Below, in pieces: positions 35,570 through 48,846 of a DNA stretch of 64,000 bases; the stretch's first letter is position 1; each line of letters opens with the position of its first letter. The position numbers and the translations under genes are program-made. The notes below the pieces were generated by a model that was not told where the DNA came from, made no database searches, and saw only the letters and a program-made list of their open reading frames with translations. This stretch comes from Acanthococcus lagerstroemiae (Eukaryota > Arthropoda > Insecta > Hemiptera > Eriococcidae): positions 58,217,535 to 58,281,534 of the forward strand of contig CM063111.1 of the NCBI GenBank assembly GCA_031841125.1. The letters are read 5' to 3'.

Positions 35570-35911
35570 ATGGTAATTAATACGGAATCAACATCGACCG
35601 ACGAAGATCCGGCTTCGGAACATTCGAGACCGTCGGTGCGAGTGTGCAAGGTTGATAGAAGAGAATCGGGTTCCTGCGGCTTCCACTTGACGCGTACCAA
35701 ATGGGATCCGTATCCGTGGATCGCAGGGGTTGACGACGCGTCGCCAGCGCAAGCGGCCGGCCTCAAAGTGGGCGACTGTGTTTTGGAGGTGAACGGCGAA
35801 GATGTGCTCGGATTGAGGGTCGGCGAGATCGCCACCAAAGCGTTGAACGGCGTCGAGTCCATTTCAATGCTGCTGTGGAACGCTGGAAGCGACTCGAAGT
35901 GCGATTCCGAG
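35570..35911 (+). CDS. PDZ-domain first coding exon (probably exon 1 of a PDZ-RING gene)
   Basis: The exon starts with ATG at 35570 and encodes 114 residues. An acidic/serine leader of about 23 residues is followed by a PDZ domain. The carboxylate-binding loop is visible as SCGFHL (residues ~36-41). Next come WIAGVDDASPAQAAGLKVGD and then VLEVNGEDVLGLRVGEIATK. PDZ domains bind C-terminal peptides of partner proteins. The exon ends gattccgag|gtaagtgat, a consensus donor in phase 0 at 35912. Coding continues 12 bases into the intron and beyond in the open frame, but with no similarity, so splicing is preferred. The nearest good plus-strand exon in phase 0 is the RING exon at 59528. Alternatively, it is a separate PDZ gene whose later exons I failed to see. 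Confidence 0.75.
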
Positions 35912-36414
35912 GTAAGTGATTTGTACGCGGCTTTCGGTCAAACAGGGGTGCGGGGCTCGATATCGGCGAACGACGTGGGACCGGGCTCGGTTGTGGTCGA
36001 TTTTCGCGGCGCGAAGTAGATTCGAAAACCGGGGGCAGATACTGGAGCGGCACCTTATCTCGCTTGTTTTCTTTCCATTTCTCGTTCCCATGCGACGAAT
36101 TGGTGTATTAGGCGTTGTGAAAACACGGTACCCAAAATTTTAGCGAAAAAACTCTTGGACGGGTCCCTCAAACGGAGTGAAGTTCAACTTGGGAATTCCC
36201 GTACAAAAAAGTGCAATTCAGCTTATTTCGCTGTAAAAATTGAAACGAAGTGAATAAACTGGTACTCAAAAATATTGTTTCTGAGATGTCATCTTTCGCT
36301 CCGATGTACATCCCCCCAAAAAAACTTGATTTAGGGGACATGGGGGTGGTTAAATGTGAGGCTTTCAAGGGTTTATTAACGCAATTGTGAATTCCAGTCA
36401 ACAAAAACTGTACG

Positions 36415-36515
36415 GGGGGGGGGTGGAGGTGAATTGTGATTTTTTTAGAAGTCATCACCGCGGCGCAGATGTTTTTCTCCTCCTTACCGGCGGCGGAAAA
36501 CGCGATAACGTTGCT
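36415..36515 (-). mobile_element. Fragment shared with the mariner locus at 27.3 kb
   Basis: This block and 27250-27345 are about 90% identical (caccgcgg-gcagatgttttt and ttaccggcggcgg are shared). On the minus strand both encode SAAGKEEKNIC. Here the YSPDLAP part is missing. It is probably a deleted copy of the same transposon or of an element that inserted in it. Confidence 0.6.
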
Positions 36516-37430
36516 GAACTCATTATTGAGGTCATTTTGAGCGAATCCCTCACATAAAGGCTCCACAGGGGATCATAACGTGGACATCGCGGTTAACAGC
36601 TTCAATTATTTCGTTTATATGATCCTAGCAATGCTGAGTTCAGTTCTGAGGTGATTTAGGCTCTAACCCCTACATCTACCAAGGTCTACCGAAAATTGCA
36701 ACCAGAAATATCAACATTTTGACATTATTAAAATCCGACGCAGATACGACCATATAGAGTCATATCCATCGTACCTGATGCTACCAATTATTCAGTTCTA
36801 ATTCTTTGCATTTGATCTCTGCTTCTGTGGCCTGTTTTTGTGATAGTGTTGTACTTATTAAAAATATCAATGTCATGATAACAAGGTGTCTACAAGAATG
36901 GAAAAATATAAATTTCTGACTTTTTCCAAACTTTTTTTTCTCTTCTTTAAACCTTTATAGTGTAGACAGTATATATTTATGTTTATACTACTAGATGCTA
37001 TGGTTAAAATGAACTGAAATTTGAAGTTGATTTCAGGGCTGTTAAAACAAAAGCGGAACGCAACGGAACAAAATAAATTGAATAAAACGTAATCAAGTAA
37101 CGTAACGAAATAAATACAAACAGGAAACCAAAATTCTGGAACGAACCAAAATTAACTTTCGTTACAAATATCAGAATAGTAACGAATGTTACTTTGATTT
37201 TGTTTCAACCTATGTCGTGTGTAATGAAAAAGAGTCCAATTCACATGAGTTTTAAGGCCTTTTCTTTATACATTAAATCTTTAAACAAATTTTTGAGTGA
37301 ATGGGATAGTGATTGATAAGTGACTGACAAATGACAATGGCCCCTAACTTCTCCGTCCTTGAAGTCTTTTTAATTTGTATCAGAGACCAGAAAGAAAAAA
37401 TGCATGGCCATCTGCGGACAGTGGCTGGGT

Positions 37431-37431
<1 letters not shown>

Positions 37432-37470
<39 letters not shown>
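37432..37470. repeat. (GT)n microsatellite
   Basis: About 19 consecutive GT units without interruption. Confidence 0.95.
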
Positions 37471-37472
<2 letters not shown>

Positions 37473-37589
37473 AATTCAACAAGTGAATCGCAATTCTCAA
37501 CTCAGAATGCTGGAGGGGAAAATGTTTCGTAATTTGTAATCATACTACAAGTTTCAGTAAGATTAAAAAAAAAAACTCCTTATTTGTTT

Positions 37590-37745
37590 CTCTGTCCTTA
37601 CCGAACCTTCACACCCTCCCCCATGATTCACCTCACATAACTCCTAAGAAAAAACTATTTTCTGCTGAGGGGCCTAGACCCCCAGGACCCCCTTATCTGT
37701 GCTTTTGAAATCTATACAGTAAAGTTCTAAATATTAATCTACTTT
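37590..37745 (+). repeat. Dispersed repeat, related to 22250-22430
   Basis: Same order of blocks as the 22.3 kb copy: ccttcacaccct, ccccatgatt, acctcaca, aactcctaag, then 'ggcctagaccccc'. Class unknown. Confidence 0.55.
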
Positions 37746-40700
37746 TTTCAAACGGCCCTTGCTACCCCCATATCAGTATTAAGCCTCGAAATCGCGATTA
37801 ATAATAAGTTTCAACCTTTTACTTTCACTTTTCTGAAGTGAACTTTTTCACGGTTTAGCCAGTGTTGACCTACAAGGATTCCAAAAGATCCACATTAAAG
37901 GCTCCACCGAAGGAGCAAAATTCTAGAAGTAAGTTTCTTAGCCCCCTCCCCTCCCCTATAAAGTTCGAGAGAGAGGGAGAAGCTACGAAAACATTTGTAC
38001 AGATACATCCTTCCTCACGTAAGACTGGCCAGTTTTATGATTGCTTTTCCCCTTCACCATAAGTATGATTGGAATAATTGATAGGGGCTCGGCATCAGCG
38101 AACATCTCTGCTCGGTAGTGCACGCTTTCTGTCCATCGGTCTATAAGTCTACCCAAGGATGTTAAGCTGAAACCACTAGTGTCATAAGCTGAAGCTGAAG
38201 TCACAAATTTAGTCGTTACCTAATTATTAAGCAAATTCTGTTAGTCGGCGTTCAGCCCATAAGTCAGCCATAAGCTGGGTTTTGTGGCTTAAACTTATTT
38301 ATCATAATAATAATTTGTAAATAACTTGATAGAAAATTTGTTATCAGTCATGTATACGGAATTTACTGTTTTGAATAAGTCTTATCAGTTATCAAAATTG
38401 TGGAAAATTTCAATCTTTGTAACTTGTGATTGAAGTCAACTCATGTGCAAAAATTAAGCCATAAGCAAAACAGCATTAAATTATATTTGAAGTCGGAAGA
38501 TTAGCTTCAAGCCGTAAGCCAAGCCATTAACTAAGCTTAAGCCAATGACTATTGACTCCAATACCCCTGAGTCTACCTGACTACCAGTATGTTTATCAAT
38601 CAGTTTGACGGTCAGTCAGTCGGACTACTAATGTATTGGTTAGTGTGTATCCGTTGGCCTATCTGCATGTCTTCCCCTCGCGGTCGAGTTTGTCTGGGTT
38701 CTGGAGTTCGTTTTCTCGGTGGAATTAGGAAAGCCAAGATACTGGGTCTCAGCCTCATGTATCTAAGGTACAGCAACAAAGACACATTAAATACAGGTGG
38801 GATAGAGATAGTTTGCGGGATTTTTGCTTCAGTACTTTAGCTATTGGCCCCATTTTTTTCTAGTGGAAGAAATGCCTCACCTTCTGGCTAATTTTCAGTC
38901 ACTCTGCATGGCTGATCTTCAGGCAACAGATCCGCTCCTACAATTTTTCATTCTGCTCGCGGAAAAAGGGATAGTGAAGACAACGTTTTGAGATCAGGAA
39001 GTATCATTCCTCTTAAATAACACTCTATTTACATTCGTCCGACTTTCTTGGTCCTTGATTTGCATCGAAGAAAAGCGAATACCCTGTCAAGTCCTATTTT
39101 CTCGTGGCGACTCCGCGTTTCTAGTTGAAGGGCAGGGGGAATGGTAGCGCGCAGAGAAGAATGAAGACATTCATAGTATTTTTTGACTAGGTGGCTCTTG
39201 TTTCGAGGGGGAAAACAGAAAAGTTGTATCCATAACTTAGCTGGTTAAGAAACGTAGACACTTTTCGAAACAGGAACGCATACTAAGAATACATCTTTCT
39301 TATATATTTCCAAAGGAGAAAGTCTCTTTCGCCAGAATTGAAAGAAAGTAGGAGTTCCCTCTGACACATACATGAAGGATGATCCAAGCAAGGCGGGTAT
39401 TGGCAAAGGTGTAGCTCACTTCTAGGATTACCCAAAGTACGGTTTTCATCCTCTCGGTGTTCCTGCAGTTTCGAATCACGTTTCCCATTAGGTTTTCTCC
39501 CCATCATCAGGTCCGAAAGCTCATCGTCATCGTATTCTCTTCAACTTTTCAGGAGAATCACATTTCCGATAAAGTTTTTTCTGTCATTATCAGCTCCAAA
39601 AGCTTCATTAACATTGCATTCTCACATAGATCTGTCGGGATCTTTCATAAGCTCTGGGTACTAGATCTACCCCACGAGTCTTAATTTCGGACAGGTGGCT
39701 GAGTATAATCATTTTCGTAGTCCGATCTCCAGCGCGGGTTTAGTATTCACGTTGCTGCCTCAAATGGCACTCGGAGCATCAAGGATACCCCACTCCGCAA
39801 TCGTCCATGTCGCACGTGAATGGGTAGCTTCGAAATTACACCTCCTCGAGGCATTTACGAGCACGATTTCGACAAATAACGAATTCGGAAAACGTAATAC
39901 ACGAATTAGCGTTGAAGCGAGTCGGAAAATTGCACGGCGAATCATGACCACGTCTACATTCGAACGAAATCTGCGCAATTACCGTGTAATTGTCCGGCAC
40001 GATGAGTAATCGACGTGAAAAATAGCCATCGCTTTGTACCTCGATTATGAACCATTTTCGCACGAGTGCCATGTACAAATTAGGCGAACCAACGATGTAC
40101 TTAGAAAAATTAGGATTTACTTAACATGAGCGTGTCTACGGATATACAGCTGAAAATTTGCCCGATAAAGACGTCAAGTCGGATCTAACAAAGTTGTCAA
40201 GGTCTACCTTGGAAATACTCTGCAACAGTCGCATGTTTATAGGTACAAGAAAATTACACCAAATTTGCATCAAACGGGAAAAGTCGAAGGGTGTCTCAAG
40301 TTGGGAATCTCAAGAATGGCGATCGTTTGCCCCGTGTTTCTTTGACCTATAATCGGGAAATAATTCGCATTCTACCACCGACATTGAAAGAGGTTTGAAC
40401 GAAATTATTTTAGCATGATTTCCAAGCTAAAATGGTTCGATACGATTCTTCTGTATCAGCAGCCGAAGAGTAAAAAATGAGAGGGTCTTAACAGCCCCGG
40501 TCATCAGAAACTACATTCCAAATCAAGTCTTAAAAACAGACTGGGAGAGAGTTAAAAGCTTGAAGCTTTCGGACGACGCGATGAGGATCTCCATCTAAAA
40601 GTTTGAAACTGACTTCAACGAAGATTTTGCTTGTTTCGCTTATTGTAACCCAATTCACTTTAAAAAAAATGTTAATTGTTTCCACTTGCTCCATCCGCAA

Positions 40701-40950
40701 AACACACTCGTAACGTTCCATTTTCCAGGGAGAAAGAGCGGAAGAAAGGGAGTAACTTGGAGGCAGATTTGCGACTTTCACACCCAAAAAGCAAAGACTA
40801 AAAAAAAAATCTTGGCCTTTCTGCTGGAGGGGGATGCTTCAATGTAAACGGTCACTACCAGCTTGGGGAAATAAAACTGTCAGTTGGAAAAATTTGGATC
40901 TCCCTCAAGTTGCTTTACGACGCCTCTGGATACAATAATGGTGAGTATCA

Positions 40951-41361
40951 CAGGGTTGCCATTTTTTTTCAGGATTGGTTTTCCCTGACTTTTCCCGGTT
41001 TTCCAGGCCAACTTTTCCAATTTTCCAATTTTCCCTGACTTCTTTACAGGATTCCGAGAAAGCCCAGAGGGAGGAGAGTCACAGAAATTTTTTACAATAC
41101 AGATTTTTAAAAAATCGCTATCGAGAAGAAGAAGGTACAGATGTAATTTATGTAATATTTTTCAATATTATAGACTATTTCATTTGCGAATAGATTATCA
41201 TTATTCTCATGTTATGATAAAAAAAGTTTACTCTGATAAAATACGAACTCGTTTGTTATTTTTAGAAAATTTCCCTGACTTAAATGAAAATTCCCTGACT
41301 TTTCCCTGACTTTTCCCTGACTGACCAAATTCCCTGACTTTTCCAGAAAGTGGCAACCCTG
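40951..41361. mobile_element. MITE with CAGGGTTGCCA ends and internal ttccctgactt repeats
   Basis: The ends cagggttgccatttt and, on the right, its complement with one change bound a 411-bp element. The sequence tatca lies directly outside on both sides (40946-40950 and 41362-41366), a possible target duplication. The motif ttccctgactt is repeated many times near both ends. Confidence 0.8.
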
Positions 41362-41849
41362 TATCAGTTTCGACCCATTTTTAGCATAATATGTCAGTCG
41401 CAATTAGAAGACACTGAATTTTGGCAAGATTTCATTATGAGAGGAAGGGAAGTTTCCACATAAATCGAAATTTAGAAAGTGAAGAGAACGAGAAATTCTA
41501 GAATCTTTGATGTAATATTTATTGAAAAATTGAAATTGATACTTCGGGTCCCTTTCGCGATGATAAGAAGATCCTCAAGGCAGAACTGGATTTGACCTCG
41601 CATCTCGTGTACAGAAACAAAATACAATATCCAAGAACCAAAATCACTCATTTTTTCTCATAAATGAGAGGACCTAATCTAAGGAAACGAAATACTCTAC
41701 TCAAAATAACTCATTTTGATTCATTTGTTTAATTTGATTTACTTTTTCTTTGTATAAATGAAAGGACCTAATTCAAAGAAACAAAACACTCTACCCCATA
41801 GTAATTCAAGACTTTGAAAACGTGGACACTACCAAAATAATTGAGGGTG

Positions 41850-42430
41850 AAAGTGGAGTAATTTAGTCTGTGACTCACTCAGCTTCCTTTAAGATAAGTC
41901 AAGAATCATTCAGATTTGCTTTAAACCTTATTCAGACATTAATATAACACAATCAGATTCGGCTAAGACTCACCCAGACTCGTTAACATTCAAACTGGAC
42001 TCCGTGGAAATTAATTCAGGCACTTAAAACTCATTGAGGCTCCTAGATTAATTCACCTGCCATTGGTCAAGACGTGCTGAAGAAAAGTAAGGGTATGGGG
42101 AGCCCTCAAATTTTTCTCTAGGCGACAGAATCTGAGAAGTGAGAAGTTTATTCTTCTTTCCTTTGTACAGGTCTATCTCTAAATATTCCCAGTTGATGAA
42201 ATTAACATTTTCAAGCAAGTGGTCTCAGTAAGTTCCTGGCCATGTAGATTTATTAAGAATCCTCCAATTCTTTTGAAACTCATTCGGAGTCATTTGAAAC
42301 TTACTGACCTTCTTTTAACTCATTCGGCTATCCAGAGAGTTCAACACTTATTAATACTCTCGCAGAAGTCGTCGTCTTATTCAAACTGCGTAAGGACCCA
42401 CTCGGCTATCCTTAAAACACGTTAAAACTT
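41850..42430. repeat. Degenerate 'actcatt/gactcgt' interspersed repeats
   Basis: Words such as actcattcgg, gactcacc, aaactcatt and cactcggct recur loosely every ~20-30 bp, with no fixed unit. Complementary words (gagtctt, atgagtc) fill 58800-59330 and 61740-62220, suggesting very old decayed satellite DNA in opposite orientation. Confidence 0.45.
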
Positions 42431-43209
42431 ATTATTAAAGATTTTTCTGTAACAGATCTATTTTTAAAACAAGCAAGGAAAAAAAAAAGCTCCAGGCTAG
42501 CCGTTGGAGTTCCTTATACAATTTTTTCAGGTTAAAAAGTGGTGTGTGGCGGTTCAGACTCTTTCTCTCCCTTGGAATTTCCCCTGGGTTAATACTCATC
42601 GTCTCTTTACACTCCTGTTTATTACCTTCGCCACGAGTAACTCTTTTCACTGCTGTCCATTTTTAGGATTCTGTTAACTATCATATAATGCTACATGTTT
42701 TCTGAAATCTAACGCGATTGAATATAGTAAGTTATGACAATGTGTAACTTTGGCCGCGAATCAATGCCAACAAAATTTATGCTGCGAGTAATAAACACTT
42801 CAGGAAATACATAAACATGAATGAGTCATCTCAAGGCGCTTCAAGTTTTTTTTTGCTTTACTGAAAGTTGAAATTATTCCTCAAGACATTGATCTGTAAT
42901 TTACAATTTCAACAATTTTTCGTCATCAGAGTGTGTATATGAAACAAATGTTTTCCTACTGCTTTTTCACAAAAGAAAAGAAAAATCGCATTGATATTCG
43001 ACCAGAAACTGAACAGAGAACACGACACTTTTTTCTACCGCGTCCTTCCCCCGACTGTGCGGCAGCTTCAGTCAACGCTGCTTGTTTGCAAAGGAACTGG
43101 GAGGATGGGTGGGCACAAGATACGGGGCGTCTACAGGAAACAGTTTCGTGAAGATTTAGTATTATTTGTTGAATATCACTTTCGTGACTTTCGTCAACCT
43201 AGAATCTCT

Positions 43210-43296
43210 AAATTGAAGCACTGCGTGGAAGAAGGGCCTTCGTCTCATAAGAAATACATTGATCGAAGACCCTCCTTCCACGCAGCGCTTCAATTT
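43210..43296. ncRNA. miRNA-precursor-sized hairpin (candidate)
   Basis: The 33-nt arms 43210-43242 and 43264-43296 pair with only three mismatches around a 21-nt loop. The 5' arm begins aaattgaagcactgcgtgga and the 3' arm ends tccacgcagcgcttcaattt. Size and pairing fit a pre-miRNA. The arms do not match a miRNA I know. A young palindromic repeat is the alternative. Strand is undetermined. Confidence 0.35.
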
Positions 43297-44594
43297 TACA
43301 AATTTCTGATGATAATACTATTTATTGATTCTTACTCAGTGAAATGTGTTTGCGTATAGGAAATTTATGGTTTAATAAGGGGTTCCTGAAATGTAAAAAA
43401 TGATGCAGCGATGAATCTTGGCAGGATTATTTATTATTACCCCTCGATGATCCCCAAAAACCTGAAGGCACCACGGAGGGAAAAACGGACTAAATTTAGG
43501 TTTTGACAATATTTCACTTCTTGTGCGCCATACAGAATGATGCTCAGATGAAAAGAATAAATTTTTCACAAAGAAGGTTCTGTATGATTTTTGCATGAAA
43601 TAAAAAGTTTCGCTAATAACTGAACTTTTCAAAATTTATGAGAGTATATCTTTAACCAGGTTAGGCACCAAGCATACGGCAATTCGGTTAAAAAGGTCAA
43701 ATCTTCAGCGTATTTTTCCATTGGGTGGCGGTGGCACGGGAGGGGGGGAGGTAAGGCCCGTATTCCTCCTACCTAATCGACGTGGAACTTTGCAGATTCT
43801 TCTTTCATCTCATCGAAACCGATACATAGAACGTTCCCGAAAGAATTTGAGAAAATCGACCGAAAATAAATAAGGGTCATTTGAGTATGTGATCTTGGAC
43901 AGACTCAAATTTAGCTCTTGAAGAATCCTTTTGACTCAGAAAAAATATTTTTCAAATTAGTTTTATTGGTTACCGGCATAGGACCGCGTCGGGTTAAAAC
44001 CCCTTTCCTCAAAGCTGTCCAAAAAAAAAACATATTTTAGCGCATTAATTACAGCAATAAGATGACGGGATACGTGCTCACTAGCCCCCCCCCCCCTACT
44101 GAGACCTTTCTATGCCGCTGTCACTGGCAAAGAGGCAAAGATGAGCTGAGTTGACTTCTTGTATTGAACTGAGCCCTAACTATATATTTATCGGAAAGAA
44201 CGTACCTAAGGGTTTCGAGGGGAAGAGGGATTTAAATTTCGTGTACTGGAAGTATTTGAGAATCTATGAAAAAGAAAAAACTTTTTTAATTTTGGACAGG
44301 TAACTGAACTTTGATTTTGTCGACTGATTTTCGAGATCGACAACATTACAGAAAAACAGAAAAATAAATCAGGAGAGGGGCAGGAATCTCTTAAATTTGG
44401 TACATCACTGTGCCTCGCACAATGTTACCAAACGAATTCTCCAAAATAAACAAAGGCACATAGGTTATTCTGCAAAAACAAATTTCCTCTTCAATGGAAA
44501 TTACAGAGAAATATCTTTGGATATATATACTTGTTTTTAGTATATTGTAACGGCGATAGTGATAGACCGCGGGACATTTCAAATTCGAGGACAC

Positions 44595-44936
44595 CATTGG
44601 GATTTAAACTTAAGAGTTTCAAGTGTTGGCAGCCCTGCGATATGTGTGAGTGATCACGTATGATTTGCCGTAAGCGTGTAGCAAACTTCAACCATCATTA
44701 AATCGATTAGAAATTAACTTTCAAAGAAAATTTGTCCTAAATTCGACTGCATCATCACCGAAAAAATAAATTATAATCAGTTCTACTGGCAAAATAATTT
44801 TTACTCGGTTTTTTACCCTACTGAAGATAGCAGTGTTTCTATTTGAAAGTACACATGATCACTCACTCATTTTCACCCGCTAACACCCGCGCAGGTAATT
44901 TAGCAGCGCACTCTAGTGCAGGCTTAAATCCCAATG
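44595..44936 (-). mobile_element. MITE, 342 bp (copy 1 of a pair)
   Basis: The ends cattgggatttaaac and, on the right, gcttaaatcccaatg are inverted repeats. The whole element matches 49291-49630 in opposite orientation, including 'gtgatca-actcactcattttcaccc' and 'acacccgcgcaggtaatt'. Confidence 0.8.
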
Positions 44937-47196
44937 AATATAAACTTAAAGAGTTTAATTATTAGAAAAACTTTTGATTTTTATGTAAAAATTGTACTGA
45001 ACCTTTTTGGAGGCAAATTTAGGGTTTTTTAATTTAGTCGTAAACATTTTTTCAATACGACCCATGGAGAACGAGATATTGTTCCAAAACTGAATTTACT
45101 TCTTTTCCCCCGCCACGGATTTTTGAGAAATTTTCCCGGGAACAATTCTGCCAAGTTTCACCTCTCTCATTTTTGACATTTTTAGCCAAATTTCGGTGCT
45201 TTACTGGTCTATTAAGGCAGTTCTTACAACACAGATGTATTTTTTGGACAAAGCATAATAATAATTTCCTAAATCCCCCTCTGGGTGTGTTACCTTGGCG
45301 TGGTACGGGGGCTTAAAGAAAAATCCAAAGGCACATAGGAGAACGAAAACTTCGACAGATAAGCCTGATGAAAGCAAGGGGAAACTACATCGGTATTTTT
45401 CCTTGGAGTTGCGTCTCCACCACAACAATTATGATGGCAGCTCACAAAGTAAATAATAATGCCGGACGGAGACGACCTAGTGAGAAACTATCAGAATTGA
45501 GAATAGGGACATGGAATATAAGGACACTGAATGAGGTAGGCAAATTAGAGAGCTTAAAGAAAGATATGAAAATATCAACATTAGATATAATTGGAATTAG
45601 TGAAGTGAGATGGCCAGAAGAAAATGATTTTCGGATGGGGGAGTATAGAACAATACAGCAGCGAAAAGCGGGCAAGCAGGCGTAGGTATTAGTATGAATA
45701 AAAGTGTAGGGAATAGAGTGCACAGTTATACCCAACACAGTGAGAGAATATTAATGTCAAAAATTTCTGTTAAACTAGTATCTTGAGTGATAGTCCATGT
45801 TTATATGCCAACAGGAAGCTATTGTGAACGAGGAGGAGAAAAAATTCATGAAGAAATTGATGAAGTATTAAGGAAGGTAAAAGGAAAAGAAAATTTCATT
45901 ATAATGGGAGATCAGAATGCCAAAGTAGGAGGAAGAAAGGAAGAAGGGATATCCGGCATGGGTTAGGAGAGCGAAACGAAAGAGGATCGAGGCTCATAGA
46001 CTTTTGTGAAGGATATAAATTAGTCATTGGAAACGCTGTATAAAAATCATGAGAAGAAAATACACATGGAAAAGCACATAAGATGAAAGACGATATCAAA
46101 TAGATTATATTATGACGAGAAGAATATAATAAAAATCAAATACTGGACAGTAAGACATACCCAAGAGCGAATGTAGATAGTGACCATAATTTATTTAGTA
46201 GTAAGGAAATGTAAGTTTAAATTTAACAAGATGAATAAGAAGAAAGTAAAAACAAAATGTAGTTGGGAGTTATTGAAAAAGGTAAAGCAAAGAGAAGAAT
46301 ATGAAAAAGAAATAAAGAACAAACTCTGTAAATCACAGAAAGGAAATGATATTGAAGGGGGAGGGGGTGGATAGCATTAAAGAAAGTAATAAATGTGGCA
46401 ACGAGGAAGAAATAAGGTGCTCACGTACTAGAAAGGAGAAAACTATGAATGGAAAATGAGATACTAGAGTTGATGGAAGAAAGAAGAAAGGTTAAACAAG
46501 CAAATGATAGGAAAAGTGAGGAAAAATATAAGACTTCAAGAAATCAAACAAGACAGAATGTAAGAAAGCAAAATAAAAATAGATTAATCAGAATTGTGAG
46601 GAACTGAGGAGTAAGTGAAACCAAGAGAACTCGATCAGGCATATAACAAAGTATTATTTTGGAGCAAGAAGAAAGATAACAAATAATTTGACGGATGAAA
46701 AAGCAAAATTATTAGATTCCAAAAAATACGAAGTAAAAAGATGGGTTAGATATGTTGAAAAACTGTATAAGAATGGAGCACGTATAAGTAAATGGAAAAC
46801 GAAGGTAGTGTGGAGGATGAAGAAAGAGATCCTATTCAGAAATCGGAATTCGATGAAGCTTTGAAAGAAATGAAAGCAGGTAGAGCAGCAGGAGTTGATG
46901 AAATGGCTAGCGAGTTATTGAGGAATGCAGAAGAAGAAGTTTCAAAAAATGTAAACGAATTAATTGGCAGAATGTATGTGGAAGGAGAAATGATAATAGA
47001 TTTCCAGAAAAGCAGGTTAATTAAGATCCTTAAAAAAGCAGGAGCAAGCAAATGTGAAGATTAAAACGTACTACAAGTTTACTATCACACGCATTAAAGA
47101 TTCTAGCTAGAATAATAAATAAGAGAATACAAAATGAAATGAGAGAAAGGGTGGGAGAAGATCGTTTGGATTTAGAAAAGGTAGAGCAGCGATTAT

Positions 47197-47403
47197 CAGA
47201 CTTTTTTGGTGACGGACCCCTTTTCAACAACAATGTATGTTACGGAACCTTCACTAAATTAATATAAAAAACTTTTTACTTTTTATTAAAGAAAAATAGT
47301 ATACAACACACGGCCAGAATTTTGGATGCCCTGGTGCGGCGGACCCCTACCAGAGCTCTTGGGGAGCCCCGGGGTTCCGCGGAGCATACTTTGAGTAACG
47401 CTG
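47197..47403. mobile_element. Deleted hAT element inside the LINE
   Basis: The left end carries ttttttggtgacggacccct, and the right end is ccggggttccgcgg followed by a tttgagtaacgctg terminus. These are hallmark ends of hAT elements of the 'ttctcaa...ttgagaa' type. The left terminus has lost part of its end, so the 8-bp duplication cannot be read. Confidence 0.6.
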
Positions 47404-47679
47404 AGGTAGAGGAATTAGGGAAGTCATTTTATATTTTAGGCTGTCATTTGAAAACAGACTGAAAAAAGGTTTGAATAAATACATACCATTTGTAGTTTAG
47501 AAAAAGCTTTTGATAATGTAAAAAAATGTTTCAAATATTGAAGGAGGTAGGAGTTATGAATAAGGAAAGGAGAGTAATATAGAACTTATATATAGATCAA
47601 AAGGCTCAAATACAAATAGAGGATGAAACGGGAGAAGCGAAAATTCAAAAAGGAGTGAGACAAGGTTGCTGTTTGTCAC

Positions 47680-48657
47680 CAGTAGGGGAGCATGGGGAGA
47701 ACTGAGACAAGGGAGCAATGAGACAGTGCTGATTTAGCCGACACTACAAACTATAAATGGCAACACTGCATCACATATTCGTCACTATCCAGTAAGCTAA
47801 CACTATCGTAAAAAAATTTTCAGTTCTATCGATTAGTAGCTGTGATATTGATAACGTGATCGAAATTTGGTCAATTTTTTAGTTTTCAGCATTTACGAAA
47901 AAACGTTCACAAGAAAGAAAATTTGTATTTACGAAGTAAATCATATCTTTTTTAAAATATGATCTATTTAGTAACCAAACTGTACCAAAACCGTTTCTTT
48001 TTTCAGGAAGTTGTTTTCGAGTTATAAGCGATTAAACATTTTTGCCGCATTAGGGAGCAATAAGACAATTTTTTAGATAAAATATCGGAAATTTTCGTTG
48101 ATGCAGCATTTTTGCGATGTATGAATATCTTACCCACCGAAACTGAAGAAATGTGTTGACTACTATACATTGAACACCTACAGGAAATTTTTTTGAACCA
48201 AACTTGAAAACCATCCCGCAGAGAGGTCTTATCAGTTGCCCAGTTTTTGTCTCATTAGTCCCTATTTACAATTTTCCCAACTTTTTTCCCCCTCTTCAAT
48301 TTCAGAATGTCAAGTTTAATTTAATAATTGTAATGTCCATATAAAATAAATTTATACTTTTTTGTACTATGTAACATGATCATTTGATTGAATTTTCTGT
48401 ATTTCATGTGTTGTCTCATTGTTCCCCATGCACTGTGTCAATGCTCCCTTTGAAATTTTCGTGGGGTGATATGAGACAAAATTTTTGAAGGGCTGTAGGA
48501 TTTTTAGAAATGGCCCGAGAAAGTTGAATTTCTGAGGGTTTGTAGTTCAGTCACGTAACTATAGGTTGCAATTATTCAAAGCTTTCCATAGTTGTTCTAC
48601 GTCATTTTACAACGGTTTTCCAAAAAGTGTCTCAGTTCTCCCCATGCTCCCCTACTG
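47680..48657. mobile_element. Non-autonomous TIR transposon, 978 bp, 30-bp perfect ends
   Basis: The ends start cagtaggggagcatggggag and are perfect inverted repeats for 30 bp (47680-47709 and 48628-48657). It interrupts the LINE between the RT motifs VRQGCCLSP and LFNL. The inside is AT-rich with repeated 'gagcaatgagaca/tgtctcattg' words. No transposase and no clear target duplication; superfamily not assigned. Confidence 0.85.
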
Positions 48658-48806
48658 TTTAATCTATTTATACACAGAAAACGTAATTGAAGAAATTAAT
48701 GAAAGGAATTCAGGCGTGATAATACAAGGGAGACGGTTAGAATGATAAGGGTTGCAGACGACATTTCAATTCGGATCGGGCAAACAAGAACAACAACGAA
48801 TTAAAT

Positions 48807-48846
48807 CATCATCATCATCATCAACAACAACAACAACAACAACAAT
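48807..48846. repeat. (ATC)n then (AAC)n microsatellite
   Basis: Five ATC units are followed directly by eight AAC units, inside an insertion in the LINE RT between VADDI (48.75 kb) and the continuation near 49.08 kb. Confidence 0.85.

Noticed and set aside
39695..40009. 104-codon plus and 72-codon minus ORFs in GC-richer DNA
   Set aside because: Open on both strands, no recognisable domain, no convincing splice boundaries; treated as non-coding.
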